A stretch of DNA of 64,000 nt. It comes from Boseongicola sp. (GTDB lineage: Bacteria > Pseudomonadota > Alphaproteobacteria > Rhodobacterales > Rhodobacteraceae). The first letter of the stretch is position 1. Each line of letters opens with the position of its first letter. The notes under the pieces were generated by a model that saw only the letters and a program-made list of their open reading frames with translations, had not been told where the DNA came from and searched no databases. A program made the position numbers and the translations under genes. This document shows positions 25,485 through 34,347 of this stretch, one piece after another. The DNA lies in the NCBI GenBank assembly GCA_014075275.1, contig CP046179.1, forward strand, positions 3,539,165-3,603,164. Reading direction: 5' to 3'.

Positions 25485-26281
25485 CTGGCCGCCTTGGTGA
25501 AGAGACGGTTGAAGTTGGCTTCAGTCGCAGCCGCGAAGTCTGCATACTTCAAATCGAAGACTTCGGAACCGATCCGGGCTGTGTCAGCGACATAGGATGG
25601 CTCGTTGCGCCTGCCGCGATTGGGCGGTGGAGCGAGGTATGGGGCGTCGGTTTCGACGAGAATGCGGTCCAAAGGTGCGGCTGCGAAAATATCGCGCAGT
25701 TCCTGGCTTTTGGGGAAGGCGGCGATACCCGACATGGACAGATAGAATCCCAGGTCGAGCGCGGCCTTCGCCAGTTCGGCGCTACTGGAAAAGCAATGCA
25801 TGACGCAAGCATATGCCCCTGTTTGGTGCTCTTCGTTGAGGATGCGAGCCATGTCGTCGTCTGCGTCGCGAGCATGAATGATTAGGGGAAGTTCTGTGCG
25901 CCGTGCGGCCTCGATATGGATGCGCAAACTTTGTTGCTGAATATCTTTGCTGTCAGCGGTGTAATGGTAATCCAGTCCAGTTTCACCGATGCCGACGCAT
26001 TTGGGATGCGATGCAACGGATTCGAGGTCTTCAACTGAGACCAATGGTTCGTCTGCAGCAGACATCGGGTGAGTTCCGGCTGCGAAAAAGATGGGAGCGT
26101 GGGCTTCGGCAAGGTTCTGGACGCCTGGCAGGGTGCGCAATTTGGTGCAGATGGTCACCATACGGTGCACGCCGCGCTCTGCCGCGCGGGCCAACAGGTC
26201 CTCGATTTCTCCCTCAAACTGGGGGAAATCGAGGTGGCAATGGCTGTCGGTCAGCAAGGGCGTGTCGGCATTGTTGGACAT
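25472..26281 (-). CDS. tatD: TatD family metal-dependent DNase
   Basis: Hydrolase of 269 residues with the TatD signature: DSHCHLDFPQFEGE at the N-terminus (HxH ligands), GETGLDYHY near residue 92, PLIIHARDADDD near 130, MHCFSSS near 160 and LVETDAPYLAP near 208. It has 3'-exonuclease/DNase activity in characterised members. ATG at 26281 gives the usual start; upstream in-frame codons at 26296 and 26317 lack a ribosome-binding site. It is flanked by holB and the MBL hydrolase. Confidence 0.85.
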   Translation of the reverse strand: MSNNADTPLLTDSHCHLDFPQFEGEIEDLLARAAERGVHRMVTICTKLRTLPGVQNLAEAHAPIFFAAGTHPMSAADEPLVSVEDLESVASHPKCVGIGETGLDYHYTADSKDIQQQSLRIHIEAARRTELPLIIHARDADDDMARILNEEHQTGAYACVMHCFSSSAELAKAALDLGFYLSMSGIAAFPKSQELRDIFAAAPLDRILVETDAPYLAPPPNRGRRNEPSYVADTARIGSEVFDLKYADFAAATEANFNRLFTKAARWQS

Positions 26282-26313
26282 GGTTTCCCGTATCATCCGT
26301 TTGCCAGGGGGCG

Positions 26314-27435
26314 TCAAGAACGGGGGGCGGTGTCGTTAATTTTCAACAAGGCGTCCAGCAGCAGGCTTTGGGCGTCTACGTTGACCGCGCGCCCATGGGC
26401 AATGCGGCCTGAAAGGTCTTGTTGCAGCTGCGCCAGGTTTTGGGCTGCGTGCAGATTTGGCGCCAGCCGGGTCAGCATTTGATGCTCGTTCGGGATGGCT
26501 TCGGGGGCAAGTGGTAGTCCGGTGCCAATTCTTGCTGCTCGGGAAAGCGCCTGGTCCATTAGCTGAACAGTCAGGTTCAGGCGGTCATCGGCACCGCGTT
26601 GAGACGCGTATTCGGCCAGTTTTAAAGCTTCGGTGCGATCCATAGCGGGGCTTTGCGCCAATAGATTGACGATCCGCTGATAGAGCGCAGGGCCCTCGTT
26701 GGACAGTAGGCGGATCGCTTGGCCGACCGACCCATTTGCCAGGGCAGTTAGAGCCTCGGGGTGTTCGGTATCGAAGCCAGCCTGGGTGAGAGCAGCGGTC
26801 ATATCCCGGTCGTTTAGAGAATTCAGGCGCAATTCGCGGCACCGAGACCTGATCGTCGGCAAAAGACGGGCGGGGGCGTGGGAAATCAGAAGAAGGATAG
26901 CGTTCTTCGGCGGTTCCTCCAACACCTTCAACAGGGCGTTGGCAGCGGAAGGGTTCATTTCATCGACGCTGTCAACAAGGACCACACGGCGGCCACCATC
27001 AGTAGAGCTTAGACCGAAGAAGGTGCCAAGTTTGCGGACTTCATCAACAGTTATCTGCGCTTTCAGGCGCTTTCGGTCGCGGTCCCAGGCACGGCGGAGC
27101 AAAAGGAGGCCAGGTTCCGACATTGCCAAGATGCGGCGTGTGACTGGATGGTCGGGTGATATATCGAGGGACGTTGGTGCGGGCGGCGTTTCGCCGAAAA
27201 GACCGCCGTCGGAGTTAGGAGGAGTGGCAATTAGGTGGCGTGCCATATGCCATGCCAGCGTTGCCTTGCCGATGCCTGATGGACCTGTGATCATCCATGC
27301 ATGGTGCAACTTATCCCGGGAAATCGCGTCCAGCACTTCCGTTTCGGCCTGGACATGCCCAAAGAGCTGCAGTGTCGCGCGCGGATGAGGTGCATCGTCT
27401 GCGCGATCAGACTCGGGGAGGTCTTCGTCACTCAT
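26314..27435 (-). CDS. holB: DNA polymerase III subunit delta'
   Basis: Clamp-loader subunit of 373 residues. The AAA+ domain has LFGHVQAETEVLDAI, then a degenerate-position Walker A GPSGIGKATLAWHMA near residue 53 and the sensor/Walker B segment RVVLVDSVDEMNPSAANALLKVLEEPPKNAILLLISHAPARLLPTIRSRC, diagnostic for delta'. The zinc-binding cysteines of many delta' proteins are not visible, as is common in alphaproteobacteria. It lies between tmk and tatD. Confidence 0.9.
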   Translation of the reverse strand: MSDEDLPESDRADDAPHPRATLQLFGHVQAETEVLDAISRDKLHHAWMITGPSGIGKATLAWHMARHLIATPPNSDGGLFGETPPAPTSLDISPDHPVTRRILAMSEPGLLLLRRAWDRDRKRLKAQITVDEVRKLGTFFGLSSTDGGRRVVLVDSVDEMNPSAANALLKVLEEPPKNAILLLISHAPARLLPTIRSRCRELRLNSLNDRDMTAALTQAGFDTEHPEALTALANGSVGQAIRLLSNEGPALYQRIVNLLAQSPAMDRTEALKLAEYASQRGADDRLNLTVQLMDQALSRAARIGTGLPLAPEAIPNEHQMLTRLAPNLHAAQNLAQLQQDLSGRIAHGRAVNVDAQSLLLDALLKINDTAPRS

Positions 27436-27526
27436 TGGTTCTGAGTTTCCTGGGGCTCTGCCCCCGCGTGCCTTTGGCCCGCTCCCCCGGGATATTTATG
27501 GGCCAATAATGAGGTTTTGGCAGGGA

Positions 27527-28147
27527 TCATGATTGTGCGGCCACGATGGATTGAACGTTGACTGCGACGGCCTCGGGTGTGCGGTTGCCGTCAATCAAAT
27601 GGCAGCGAGTTGGGTTGGCCTTTGCCAGTTCAAGGAAGCCGTCGTGAAGTTTGTGTTGGAAAGCTGCCCCCATGTCTTCGAAGCGATCTTCGCCTGAGTT
27701 GCGCGCCAGTCCGCGGGCAAGTGCTGCATCGGGGTCCATATCAATGATGAAAGTAAGATCAGGCTCTTTGGCGATGACGGCATCGTGGAGCCGATCGACA
27801 AGGGTTCTGAGCGTCCCGCGCGCGGCGCCTTGGTAGACACGGGTGCTGTCGGCAAAGCGATCGGAAATGACTATGGCGCCTCGGTTCAGAGCGGGCAGGA
27901 TAGTTTTTTCCAAGTGGTCGCGTCGAGCAGCCGTGAAAAGAAGGATTTCGGTTTCCGCTGACCAGCGATCAGGGTCACCTTCTACCAAAAGCCGTCGGAT
28001 TTCTTCGGCGCCGGTTGAGCCGCCGGGTTCGCGGGTCAAGACGACATCGCGCCCCAAGGAGGTCAGATGATCGTGCAGCAGCCGGGCCTGCGTAGACTTA
28101 CCTGACCCGTCGATACCTTCGAATGTAATAAACTGCCCCTGGTTCAT
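27527..28147 (-). CDS. tmk: Thymidylate kinase
   Basis: dTMP kinase of 206 residues. The P-loop is FEGIDGSGKSTQARLL near residues 8-23, the DRF-type substrate motif is LTREPGG then ISDRFADSTRVYQG near 94, and the lid region has GEDRFEDMG. It makes dTDP for DNA synthesis. It overlaps the D-Ala-D-Ala carboxypeptidase gene by 4 bases, in the conserved dac-tmk-holB order. Confidence 0.95.
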   Translation of the reverse strand: MNQGQFITFEGIDGSGKSTQARLLHDHLTSLGRDVVLTREPGGSTGAEEIRRLLVEGDPDRWSAETEILLFTAARRDHLEKTILPALNRGAIVISDRFADSTRVYQGAARGTLRTLVDRLHDAVIAKEPDLTFIIDMDPDAALARGLARNSGEDRFEDMGAAFQHKLHDGFLELAKANPTRCHLIDGNRTPEAVAVNVQSIVAAQS

Positions 28148-29322
28148 TCCATCAGGCTTTGCACCTGACCCATCGCCTTGTCAAACAGGACGAGGGCCGA
28201 GGCGCGCATGCGTGGCACGAAGCCGCCGTAAATCACATCACGGTCCGAAACCAACGGTAGGCGTTTCTCGGGCATGTCTCGGGCAGTGACAACCAGTTCG
28301 CCGACTTGATCGCCCGCGGCAATCGGGGCTTCAAGCGGGCTGCGAAACTCGACTTTGGTCTCTAGCGAGTCCTGCGCGATGGCGGGCACCAGAAGGCGAA
28401 TGTTGGTCGGTGTAATCAGGTCGATCTGTTGTTGGTCGCCCAGCCAGACAGGGGCCTGGGTGATGATCTGACCGGCTTTAGCCACTTCTTTTGACAGGAA
28501 CTGGCGGAAGCCCCAGTTGATGAAACTTTCGGCTTCCTTGCGGCGTTCGGGCTGGGTATCCAACCCGGTAAAGACGAAAACGATGCGGCGGTCCCCCTGC
28601 AGGGCAGAACCAACAAGACCGTAACCGGCTTCCTCGGTGTGACCGGTTTTCAGGCCGTCGGCGCCCATACCGAGGCCCAGAACCGGGTTCCGGTTGAACC
28701 GGTTCGAAGGAGAGCGCCCATCAAAATCGTATTCTTCCAACGCAAAGTAGCCGTAATATTCGGGAAATTCGGTAATAATGCGGGTTGCCAGTGTGCCGAG
28801 GTCACGCACGCTCATCCGGTGGTTCGGGTTGGGCCAGCCTGATGCATTGGCAAAGGTCGAGTTGGTCAACCCAATCTCGGGTCCGCGGGCATTCATCTGG
28901 CGCGCGAAGGCGTCTTCGCTGCCCGCTAGACCTTCAGCCACGACGATACAGGCGTCATTGCCGGATTGGACGATGATGCCTTTGATCAGGCTTTCGACAG
29001 TTGGGCGGTCAGTTTCGTCCAGGAACATTGTCGAGCCACCCATGAGCCGGGCTTTGGTCGACACGCTAAAGGTTGTGTCCAGAGTTACGCGCCCATCGCG
29101 CAACGCTTCGAACAACATGTAAAGTGTCATCAGCTTTGACATGGATGCCGGGGGCAGGGGGGCATCGGCGTTCTTTTCGAACAGGATTGTGTCCGTGGTT
29201 ATGTCAAAGAGAAAGGCGGCCTTTGAGCTGGTTTCAAAGGCTGCCCGGGCAGGTAAGCCAGACAAGGTTATGCAGACGGCAGTGATGGCCGCGATGCAAA
29301 TTTTGGTGATCCTGCGAAGCAT
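28144..29322 (-). CDS. D-alanyl-D-alanine carboxypeptidase (penicillin-binding protein 5/6 type)
   Basis: Periplasmic serine peptidase of 392 residues that trims the pentapeptide of peptidoglycan. It has a cleavable signal peptide (residues about 1-27, ending ARA), the SxxK motif PPASMSKLMT near residue 60, SxN in IVQSGNDACIV near 122 and KTG in DGLKTGHTEEAGYGLVG near 225. The C-terminal beta domain follows from about residue 280. The catalytic triad is complete. Confidence 0.9.
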   Translation of the reverse strand: MLRRITKICIAAITAVCITLSGLPARAAFETSSKAAFLFDITTDTILFEKNADAPLPPASMSKLMTLYMLFEALRDGRVTLDTTFSVSTKARLMGGSTMFLDETDRPTVESLIKGIIVQSGNDACIVVAEGLAGSEDAFARQMNARGPEIGLTNSTFANASGWPNPNHRMSVRDLGTLATRIITEFPEYYGYFALEEYDFDGRSPSNRFNRNPVLGLGMGADGLKTGHTEEAGYGLVGSALQGDRRIVFVFTGLDTQPERRKEAESFINWGFRQFLSKEVAKAGQIITQAPVWLGDQQQIDLITPTNIRLLVPAIAQDSLETKVEFRSPLEAPIAAGDQVGELVVTARDMPEKRLPLVSDRDVIYGGFVPRMRASALVLFDKAMGQVQSLME

Positions 29323-29344
29323 GGGAACTCCGATCTCTGAAAGA

Positions 29345-30385
29345 TTAATTTGGGGTCAAAAACGCATCGGCATAGCCGAGTGCGCGAACTTGTCCAAGCA
29401 TCTGTGCCTGGTCATTGGGAGTGGTCATTGGCCCGACGATAACGCGCCAGAACTGGCGATCGCCGTTGTTGCCGGGTACGACAGTTGGAACGATTCCGCC
29501 CTGGCGCAGACTTGCGGCAGCGGCATCTGCATTGGCTTCGACCGAGAAGAGACCAACCTGAACATATGGGTTTTGCAATTCGCTGGTTGTTGTGCGCGCG
29601 GGTCGCGCCGCGGGCGTCGCTTCAGCGCTGAGTGCGGTGGCTTCAGCTTCGTCGATTGCGGCGGATGCAGCAGCGATGGGGTCAAGTGCTTCGGTTTCGA
29701 CGTTCGGAGCCGAGGCGTCTGACGAAGTGTTGTCCACAAGTGGCGCGGTTTCGTCTGCTGGCGCGCCACCCAGGGCTTCGCGAAGACTTGCCCAGAAACC
29801 GGGGCGTTTGGGAGGTGCCGTGTCTGCGCCCATGTCGACACTGGTCACAGCGACAAGTGGGGCTTCGTCAGTTTCTGCTGGAGCTTCTGGTTCGGAGACT
29901 TCAGTGCTGTCATCATCGATCTCGACCGGAAGCGGTGCCGGTTCAATCACGACCTCTTCGGTGCGAAGTACCATCAATGCGACTTCGGTGGGCTGTCCGG
30001 CAAGAATGCTTAGCGCTGCGGCTGCATCAGATGACAATTGTATGCGCGGTCCTGGGTTTGCCCGCTCGCGTCGGAAAAGTGCACCCTCGATGATCTGACC
30101 ATTCGTTGTGTTTTCAATGCGCACGCGCTCGGGGTCGCCAACGTCGGGATGAGCAACCCAAATTCCACCAAGAGAAGGGCGACCATCCCAAAGTGCAAGT
30201 TCGCTTGTGTTGAATATGTCGCCACGTTCAACATCGCGAATTTCAACCCGGGCTTCTTGTGGAGGAGTCACGGTTTGAACATCGTCTCCGTTGGGTGGAG
30301 AAGCGAATTGTCCTTCTTCGCACGCTGCCAAGAGCACCAACGATGCGGCGGATACAGCGATGATCCGAGTGGTCACGAAACCCAT
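29345..30385 (-). CDS. SPOR domain-containing lipoprotein
   Basis: Envelope protein of 346 residues. It begins with a lipoprotein signal, SAASLVLLAACEEG (lipobox Cys near residue 21), followed by a long acidic, proline/alanine-rich linker. It ends with a SPOR domain (PYVQVGLFSVEANADAAAASLRQGG to DAFLTPN), which binds denuded peptidoglycan at the septum. ATG at 30385 is preferred because AGGAG lies 7 bases upstream; the frame is open to 30433. Located upstream of the carboxypeptidase, it probably belongs to the same cell-wall operon. Confidence 0.85.
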   Translation of the reverse strand: MGFVTTRIIAVSAASLVLLAACEEGQFASPPNGDDVQTVTPPQEARVEIRDVERGDIFNTSELALWDGRPSLGGIWVAHPDVGDPERVRIENTTNGQIIEGALFRRERANPGPRIQLSSDAAAALSILAGQPTEVALMVLRTEEVVIEPAPLPVEIDDDSTEVSEPEAPAETDEAPLVAVTSVDMGADTAPPKRPGFWASLREALGGAPADETAPLVDNTSSDASAPNVETEALDPIAAASAAIDEAEATALSAEATPAARPARTTTSELQNPYVQVGLFSVEANADAAAASLRQGGIVPTVVPGNNGDRQFWRVIVGPMTTPNDQAQMLGQVRALGYADAFLTPN

Positions 30386-30613
30386 GTGCCTGCTCCTACG
30401 CCCTTTCAGGGCCTTTTGGCCATCACTGGCCACATTTCACCTCGTCCCGGTTTCATAGCGACCGGTTTGCGGGAAAGTCTAACGAAAGATGATTCAAGTG
30501 AAAAGCTAAGACGTTCGAAAATCGGCGCTGTTACGCCTGTGCGGAAGTGATTTGAAGGAATTTGAAGTGGGGTCTTTCAGAATCGAAAGTCTTTGCGTAG
30601 GACAGGCGCGGTC

Positions 30614-30703
30614 GGAGGAGTGGCAGAGTGGTCGAATGCACCGGTCTTGAAAACCGACGTAGGTGAAAGTCTACCGTGGGTTCGAATCCCACCTCCTCCG
30701 CCA
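30614..30703 (+). tRNA. tRNA-Ser (anticodon TGA)
   Basis: A complete class II tRNA with long variable arm. The acceptor stem GGAGGAG pairs with CTCCTCC, followed by discriminator G and an encoded CCA. The anticodon loop is CTTGAAA within a CCGGT/ACCG stem, giving anticodon TGA for UCA codons. The T-arm is GTGGGTTCGAATCCCAC. It marks the last recognisable host gene before the accessory region. Confidence 0.95.
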
Positions 30704-31092
30704 TTATCCCCATTGCGAACCAGTGACACCGCCCTGACGGGCACGTATTTTTCCGTGTTATCAAAGGGGTTTGCGGGAACCGACCGAACCTCATAGACAC
30801 GCTGCCTCGCCGAAGCTGGTCTAAGAATGGCCCTCAGTCTCAGTTTGGGCGAACCTCGACCGTTCCGGTTCGGTCTCGTTTTCTCTTTACCTTTCAATGC
30901 CCTGTCGCCGAACCCCGCCAAAACCCGAACGCGCGTTCCGAACGATATCGATGGCGACATTTACAGAACGAGCAGTAGGCGCGTTGCTCGGGATGCCAGC
31001 GTAAACAGGCGGATTTCTTGGGTGGGTTCGCATCCCATTCCCCCGACGAAACCGCTGATGACAAATGATTTTCCTGCGTCTAGCCTGGCCGC
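30704..31092. other. Gene-free stretch between tRNA-Ser and the accessory region
   Basis: About 390 bases without a convincing gene on either strand. Its only structured feature is a degenerate copy of the tRNA 3' end at 31021-31048. Short open frames here lack ribosome-binding sites and recognisable products. Confidence 0.5.
31021..31048 (+). repeat. Degenerate copy of the tRNA-Ser 3' end (possible old attachment-site remnant)
   Basis: The T-arm and acceptor end of the tRNA-Ser at 30676-30703 aligns without gaps to this 28-base segment, matching at 20 positions, including GTGGGTTCG and ATCCCA. There is no tRNA body in front of it. Partial tRNA 3' copies are what integrases leave at element borders, so this may mark the edge of an earlier insertion. 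The divergence means it is not a fresh att site. Confidence 0.4.
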
Positions 31093-31923
31093 ATGTCGAA
31101 CGGGCCTTGGACAGACGCAGAGAATGACCTGATCGTCGCGGATTACTTCGCGATGCTGTCTGCGGATTTTGCTGGCCAATCCTATAACAAGGCTGCTCAC
31201 AATCGTGATCTTCAGACCCAGATCGACCGCAACCGCAGTTCTATTGAGTTCAAGCACCAGAACATCAGCGCGGTTCTCAGGGCCCTCGGAGAGGACTGGA
31301 TCCCTGGCTACAAGCCTGCCCAAAACTATCAGGGCACACTAGAAGATTCGGTGGTGCGTTGGCTGGAACTCAACCCCGGCTGGCTGTCCCGCATTCCGGA
31401 CCGGCCCGCGATGGGCCTCCGCGAGGCAGCTCAGCTTTGGATTGGACCGCCCCCGACGCTCAGCAACCAGCCGCCCCCTCCTGAGCTTGAGCAAACGATC
31501 GCCACCGCCCGCAAGTTTGACGTCGCCGAACGCGATGAGCGCAACCGTGCGCTTGGTCGGGCCGGAGAAGAACGCGCGCTGGCGCATGAGAAGGCTGTGC
31601 TGGCTGGCTCCGGGCGCTCCGACCTTGCGTCAAAGGTACGATGGGTCTCGGAGGAGGATGGCGATGGCGCGGGGTATGATATCGCCAGTTATGCGCCCGA
31701 TGGTCGGCCTCGTCTGATCGAAGTGAAGACGACCAACGGCTGGGAACGCACACCATTCCATATATCGCGGAACGAGCTGGCTGTTGCCGACGAACGGCGG
31801 GCGGACTGGTGCCTCATGCGGCTCTATCACTTTGCACGCGAGCCGAAGGCGTTCGAACTGCGCCCGCCGCTCGACGCCCACGTGTCGCTGACCGCCACGA
31901 GCTTTCAGGCCAGCTTTCACTGA
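31093..31923 (+). CDS. DUF3883 domain protein, PD-(D/E)xK nuclease-like
   Basis: Protein of 276 residues. The N-terminal half has a predicted DNA-binding look (WTDAENDLIVADYFAML, like a SANT/Myb-type start). The C-terminal part from about residue 175 carries a DUF3883-type nuclease-like core: GYDIASYAPDGRPRLIEVKTTNG gives the D...ExK pattern. It stands alone at the edge of the accessory region, next to a recombinase cassette. DUF3883 occurs in restriction and other defence proteins, so a DNA-targeting defence or modification-dependent nuclease role is plausible, but no partner gene is visible. Confidence 0.65.
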   Translation: MSNGPWTDAENDLIVADYFAMLSADFAGQSYNKAAHNRDLQTQIDRNRSSIEFKHQNISAVLRALGEDWIPGYKPAQNYQGTLEDSVVRWLELNPGWLSRIPDRPAMGLREAAQLWIGPPPTLSNQPPPPELEQTIATARKFDVAERDERNRALGRAGEERALAHEKAVLAGSGRSDLASKVRWVSEEDGDGAGYDIASYAPDGRPRLIEVKTTNGWERTPFHISRNELAVADERRADWCLMRLYHFAREPKAFELRPPLDAHVSLTATSFQASFH

Positions 31924-31926
31924 CTC

Positions 31927-32307
31927 TCAGTCAAACACCCGCCCCGGCTGCTCGTCCCACGGCAGTTTCGCCACGCCGCAGAGATCGAAGATCGACAGCA
32001 CCGTGGGCTCGCGCCGCAGGACGAGACGCTCCAGCACCGATGGCGATAGCCATGCCAGCCGGATCACGCGGCTGACATAGCGGTCGGAGATGCCTTCCTC
32101 TCCGGCCAGATCGGCGATGGTGTTGACGTCGCCGCGCTCGAGCCTGCGCCGCCAGTCCCATGCGCGGCCGATCGAGCGCAGCAGGCGGGCGTCCTGGCCA
32201 CGATCCATGGCGACCTCGATCTCCTTGGGCGGCAAGATGCGAGGGCGGCCGCCGCGATTGCGCATTGTGAGCGGTATGTGGACACGGAGGGTTTCGGGCT
32301 CTGCCAT
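31927..32307 (-). CDS. Recombinase-associated HTH protein
   Basis: Protein of 126 residues beginning MAEPETLRVHIPLTMRNRGGRPRI. It has a likely helix-turn-helix in TIADLAGEEGISDRYVSRVIRLAWLSP (about residues 65-90). Its ATG overlaps the recombinase stop (ATGA); a GTG one codon upstream is an alternative. Proteins like this follow the serine recombinase in the same order in many alphaproteobacterial elements, so it probably assists DNA binding or controls the recombinase. That role is inference. Confidence 0.65.
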   Translation of the reverse strand: MAEPETLRVHIPLTMRNRGGRPRILPPKEIEVAMDRGQDARLLRSIGRAWDWRRRLERGDVNTIADLAGEEGISDRYVSRVIRLAWLSPSVLERLVLRREPTVLSIFDLCGVAKLPWDEQPGRVFD

Positions 32308-33632
32308 CACGCCACCTCCGGCTTTGCCGGGGCCATCAGCGCGGCAATCGCGCCCAAGCCCTCATGGCGGAGATCGACCGCCAACCCGGACTCGCTGGCG
32401 GTGACCCGCGCCACCAGCAGCCTGACCACGCGCGCCTGCTCGGCCGGGATCAGCGCGTTCCACATGTCGTCGAACTGGGGGAGCGAGGCGCTGATGTCCG
32501 CCTCGCCGAGGTCTGGCCGGTCCTTGCGCAGGGTCCGTGACACCCGCGCGGCGACCTCAGGCGTGCGCAGCAGACGGCGGATTTCGCCGACCACGGCATC
32601 CTCGACCATGCCACCCGGCAACCGCTGCGGTCCGCGCAGCTCGGCCTTGGGCCGTTTCTTGATCACGTCCATCGAAACGTAATAACGATAGCGGCGCGTG
32701 CCTTTTTGGGTGTGATGCGGGGTCATGGCCACGCCGGTTTCGGTGAAGATCAGCCCACGCAACAGCGCCGGTGAGGGTTCCTGAGCCGCGGCCTTCCTAA
32801 GATACCGGTTGTTCGTGATTACCTCGTGCACCTCGTCCCAAAGCGTCTCGTCGATGATCGCGTTATGCTCGCCGGGATAGGCGTTGCCCTTGTGGACGGC
32901 GAGGCCGCGATAGACCTTGTTGTGCAGGGTCTTGAGCAGCGAGGTCTTGTCATAGGGCCTGCCGGTCTTGGTGAGAATCGCGCGCGCATCTAACTCGCGG
33001 ACCACCTGCGCCGTGGAACTGGATCGGGCATAGAGTGTGAAGATCGTCCGCACCGCCTCGGCCTCGACCGGATCCACGATCAGCTTGCGGTCCTTCACGG
33101 TGTAGCCGAGCGGCACCGGCCCACCCATCCAGATGCCCTTCTTGCGCGACGCGGCGACCTTGTCGCGGATCCGCTCGCCGATGACTTCGCGCTCGAATTG
33201 GGCAAAGCTGAGCAGGATGTTCAGCGTCAGCCGCCCCATGGACGTCGTGGTGTTGAAGCTCTGCGTGACGGACACGAAGGTGACGCCGTGCTTGTCGAAG
33301 ATCTCGACCAGCTTGGAGAAATCCATCAGCGCGCGGCTGAGGCGGTCGATCTTGTAGACCACGACGATGTCGATCAGCCCGTCCTCGATGTCGGCAATCA
33401 GATCCTTCAGCGCGGGGCGTTCCAGCGTGCCGCCGGAGAAGCCACCATCATCGTATTGGTCGCGCAGGCAGACCCAACCCTCGGCCTTCTGGCTGGCGAT
33501 ATAGGCCTCACACGCCTCTCGTTGGGCGTCGAGGCTGTTGAATTCCATGTCGAGCCCTTCCTCGCTCGACTTGCGGGTGTAAATGGCGCAGCGCAGGCGG
33601 CGGGGTGGTTGCGGCTGTGTCTGGCGCGTCAT
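32307..33632 (-). CDS. Large serine recombinase (resolvase/integrase)
   Basis: Site-specific recombinase of 441 residues. The N-terminal resolvase domain has the nucleophilic Ser in AIYTRKSSEEGL (residue 21 or 22), SLDAQREACEAYI, VVYKIDRLSR and the FAQFEREVIGERIRDK helix. A recombinase domain starts at GIWMGGPVPLGY near residue 170, and a C-terminal region follows. No zinc-ribbon cysteines are seen. ATG at 33632 overlaps the DUF2924 stop by 4 bases. It could integrate the neighbouring prophage or belong to a separate element. Confidence 0.85.
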   Translation of the reverse strand: MTRQTQPQPPRRLRCAIYTRKSSEEGLDMEFNSLDAQREACEAYIASQKAEGWVCLRDQYDDGGFSGGTLERPALKDLIADIEDGLIDIVVVYKIDRLSRALMDFSKLVEIFDKHGVTFVSVTQSFNTTTSMGRLTLNILLSFAQFEREVIGERIRDKVAASRKKGIWMGGPVPLGYTVKDRKLIVDPVEAEAVRTIFTLYARSSSTAQVVRELDARAILTKTGRPYDKTSLLKTLHNKVYRGLAVHKGNAYPGEHNAIIDETLWDEVHEVITNNRYLRKAAAQEPSPALLRGLIFTETGVAMTPHHTQKGTRRYRYYVSMDVIKKRPKAELRGPQRLPGGMVEDAVVGEIRRLLRTPEVAARVSRTLRKDRPDLGEADISASLPQFDDMWNALIPAEQARVVRLLVARVTASESGLAVDLRHEGLGAIAALMAPAKPEVA

Positions 33633-34129
33633 TTGCTGATCCTCGGGCGTGGTGTGAAGCCGAAGAACTTCCAGCCGTTCCAGTTCGCGCCGGTGATGGC
33701 GCGCGCCGCGCCGGAAAGCGATTTGTACCGACGGCCCTGCCACTCAAAGCCCTTCGTCAGCACCGTGACAGTGTGCTCGACGCCGTTCCATTCCCGGAAC
33801 AGCTTGGTGCCCGGCAAAGGACGTCGTGGGTCGGTCATAACCTGACCGGGCTCGCCAGAAGCCACCTCCGCCGCCAGTGCATCCAGTGTCCGCCGCGCAT
33901 CCCGGCCGATGCCGCCAAGGGCCAATTCTTGGATGCGGTAGCCAAGCCGCAGTTCGAGGTTCTGGCGACTGGTGTTCGGTGCAGGCGCGTCAAAGATCGC
34001 GGCCCATTTCTCACGCAACTCGGGCACGGTCATTGCTTTCAGTGCCACCAGGTCCGCGAGGACAGCGTGGCCCTGCGCAGGGCCAAGGCCCGTTCTCTTT
34101 CCCACTGATTTCGTTTTGATTTTCGTCAT
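33629..34129 (-). CDS. DUF2924 family protein
   Basis: Protein of 166 residues of the DUF2924 family. It has an N-terminal segment ALKAMTVPELREKWAAIFDAPAP followed by RQNLELRLGYRIQELALGGI. A C-terminal part resembles a shufflon/RAMA-like fold (GTKLFREWNGVEHTVTVL...GRRYKSLSGAARAITGANWNGWKFFG). It is nearly always encoded directly before this type of serine recombinase, overlapping it here by 4 bases. It may be a DNA-binding accessory factor; no function is established. Confidence 0.75.
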   Translation of the reverse strand: MTKIKTKSVGKRTGLGPAQGHAVLADLVALKAMTVPELREKWAAIFDAPAPNTSRQNLELRLGYRIQELALGGIGRDARRTLDALAAEVASGEPGQVMTDPRRPLPGTKLFREWNGVEHTVTVLTKGFEWQGRRYKSLSGAARAITGANWNGWKFFGFTPRPRISK

Positions 34130-34155
34130 TCGTCCTCTCCAACTCGGGTTCGCAA

Positions 34156-34347
34156 CTAGTGACGACGACGGCGAACAAGGGCGAGGATGTCCAGCGAACT
34201 GTCTGCGTCGCCCGCAGAATTCTCGTTTATTGTCTGTGGGTTGGTGCGATCCACGGCTGCGGCGAGGATCTGGGCGAGTTCCGCCAGCCGCTCATCGGTG
34301 GTGAGCGTTTCAGGCGGAGGAGCGAAATTGACGTCGGTGTCGGGCAT
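34156..34347 (-). CDS. Small hypothetical protein of the recombinase cassette
   Basis: Protein of 63 residues (MPDTDVNFAPPPETLTTDERL to LVRRRRH) with one amphipathic helical region (RLAELAQILAAAVDRT) and a basic tail. It lies 26 bases upstream of the DUF2924 gene in the same direction. The conserved position and clean frame favour a real gene, but I recognise no family. Confidence 0.5.
   Translation of the reverse strand: MPDTDVNFAPPPETLTTDERLAELAQILAAAVDRTNPQTINENSAGDADSSLDILALVRRRRH

Noticed and set aside
30978..31050. A second tRNA gene next to tRNA-Ser
   Set aside because: Only the T-arm and acceptor end are recognisable; there is no anticodon arm or matching 5' acceptor strand.
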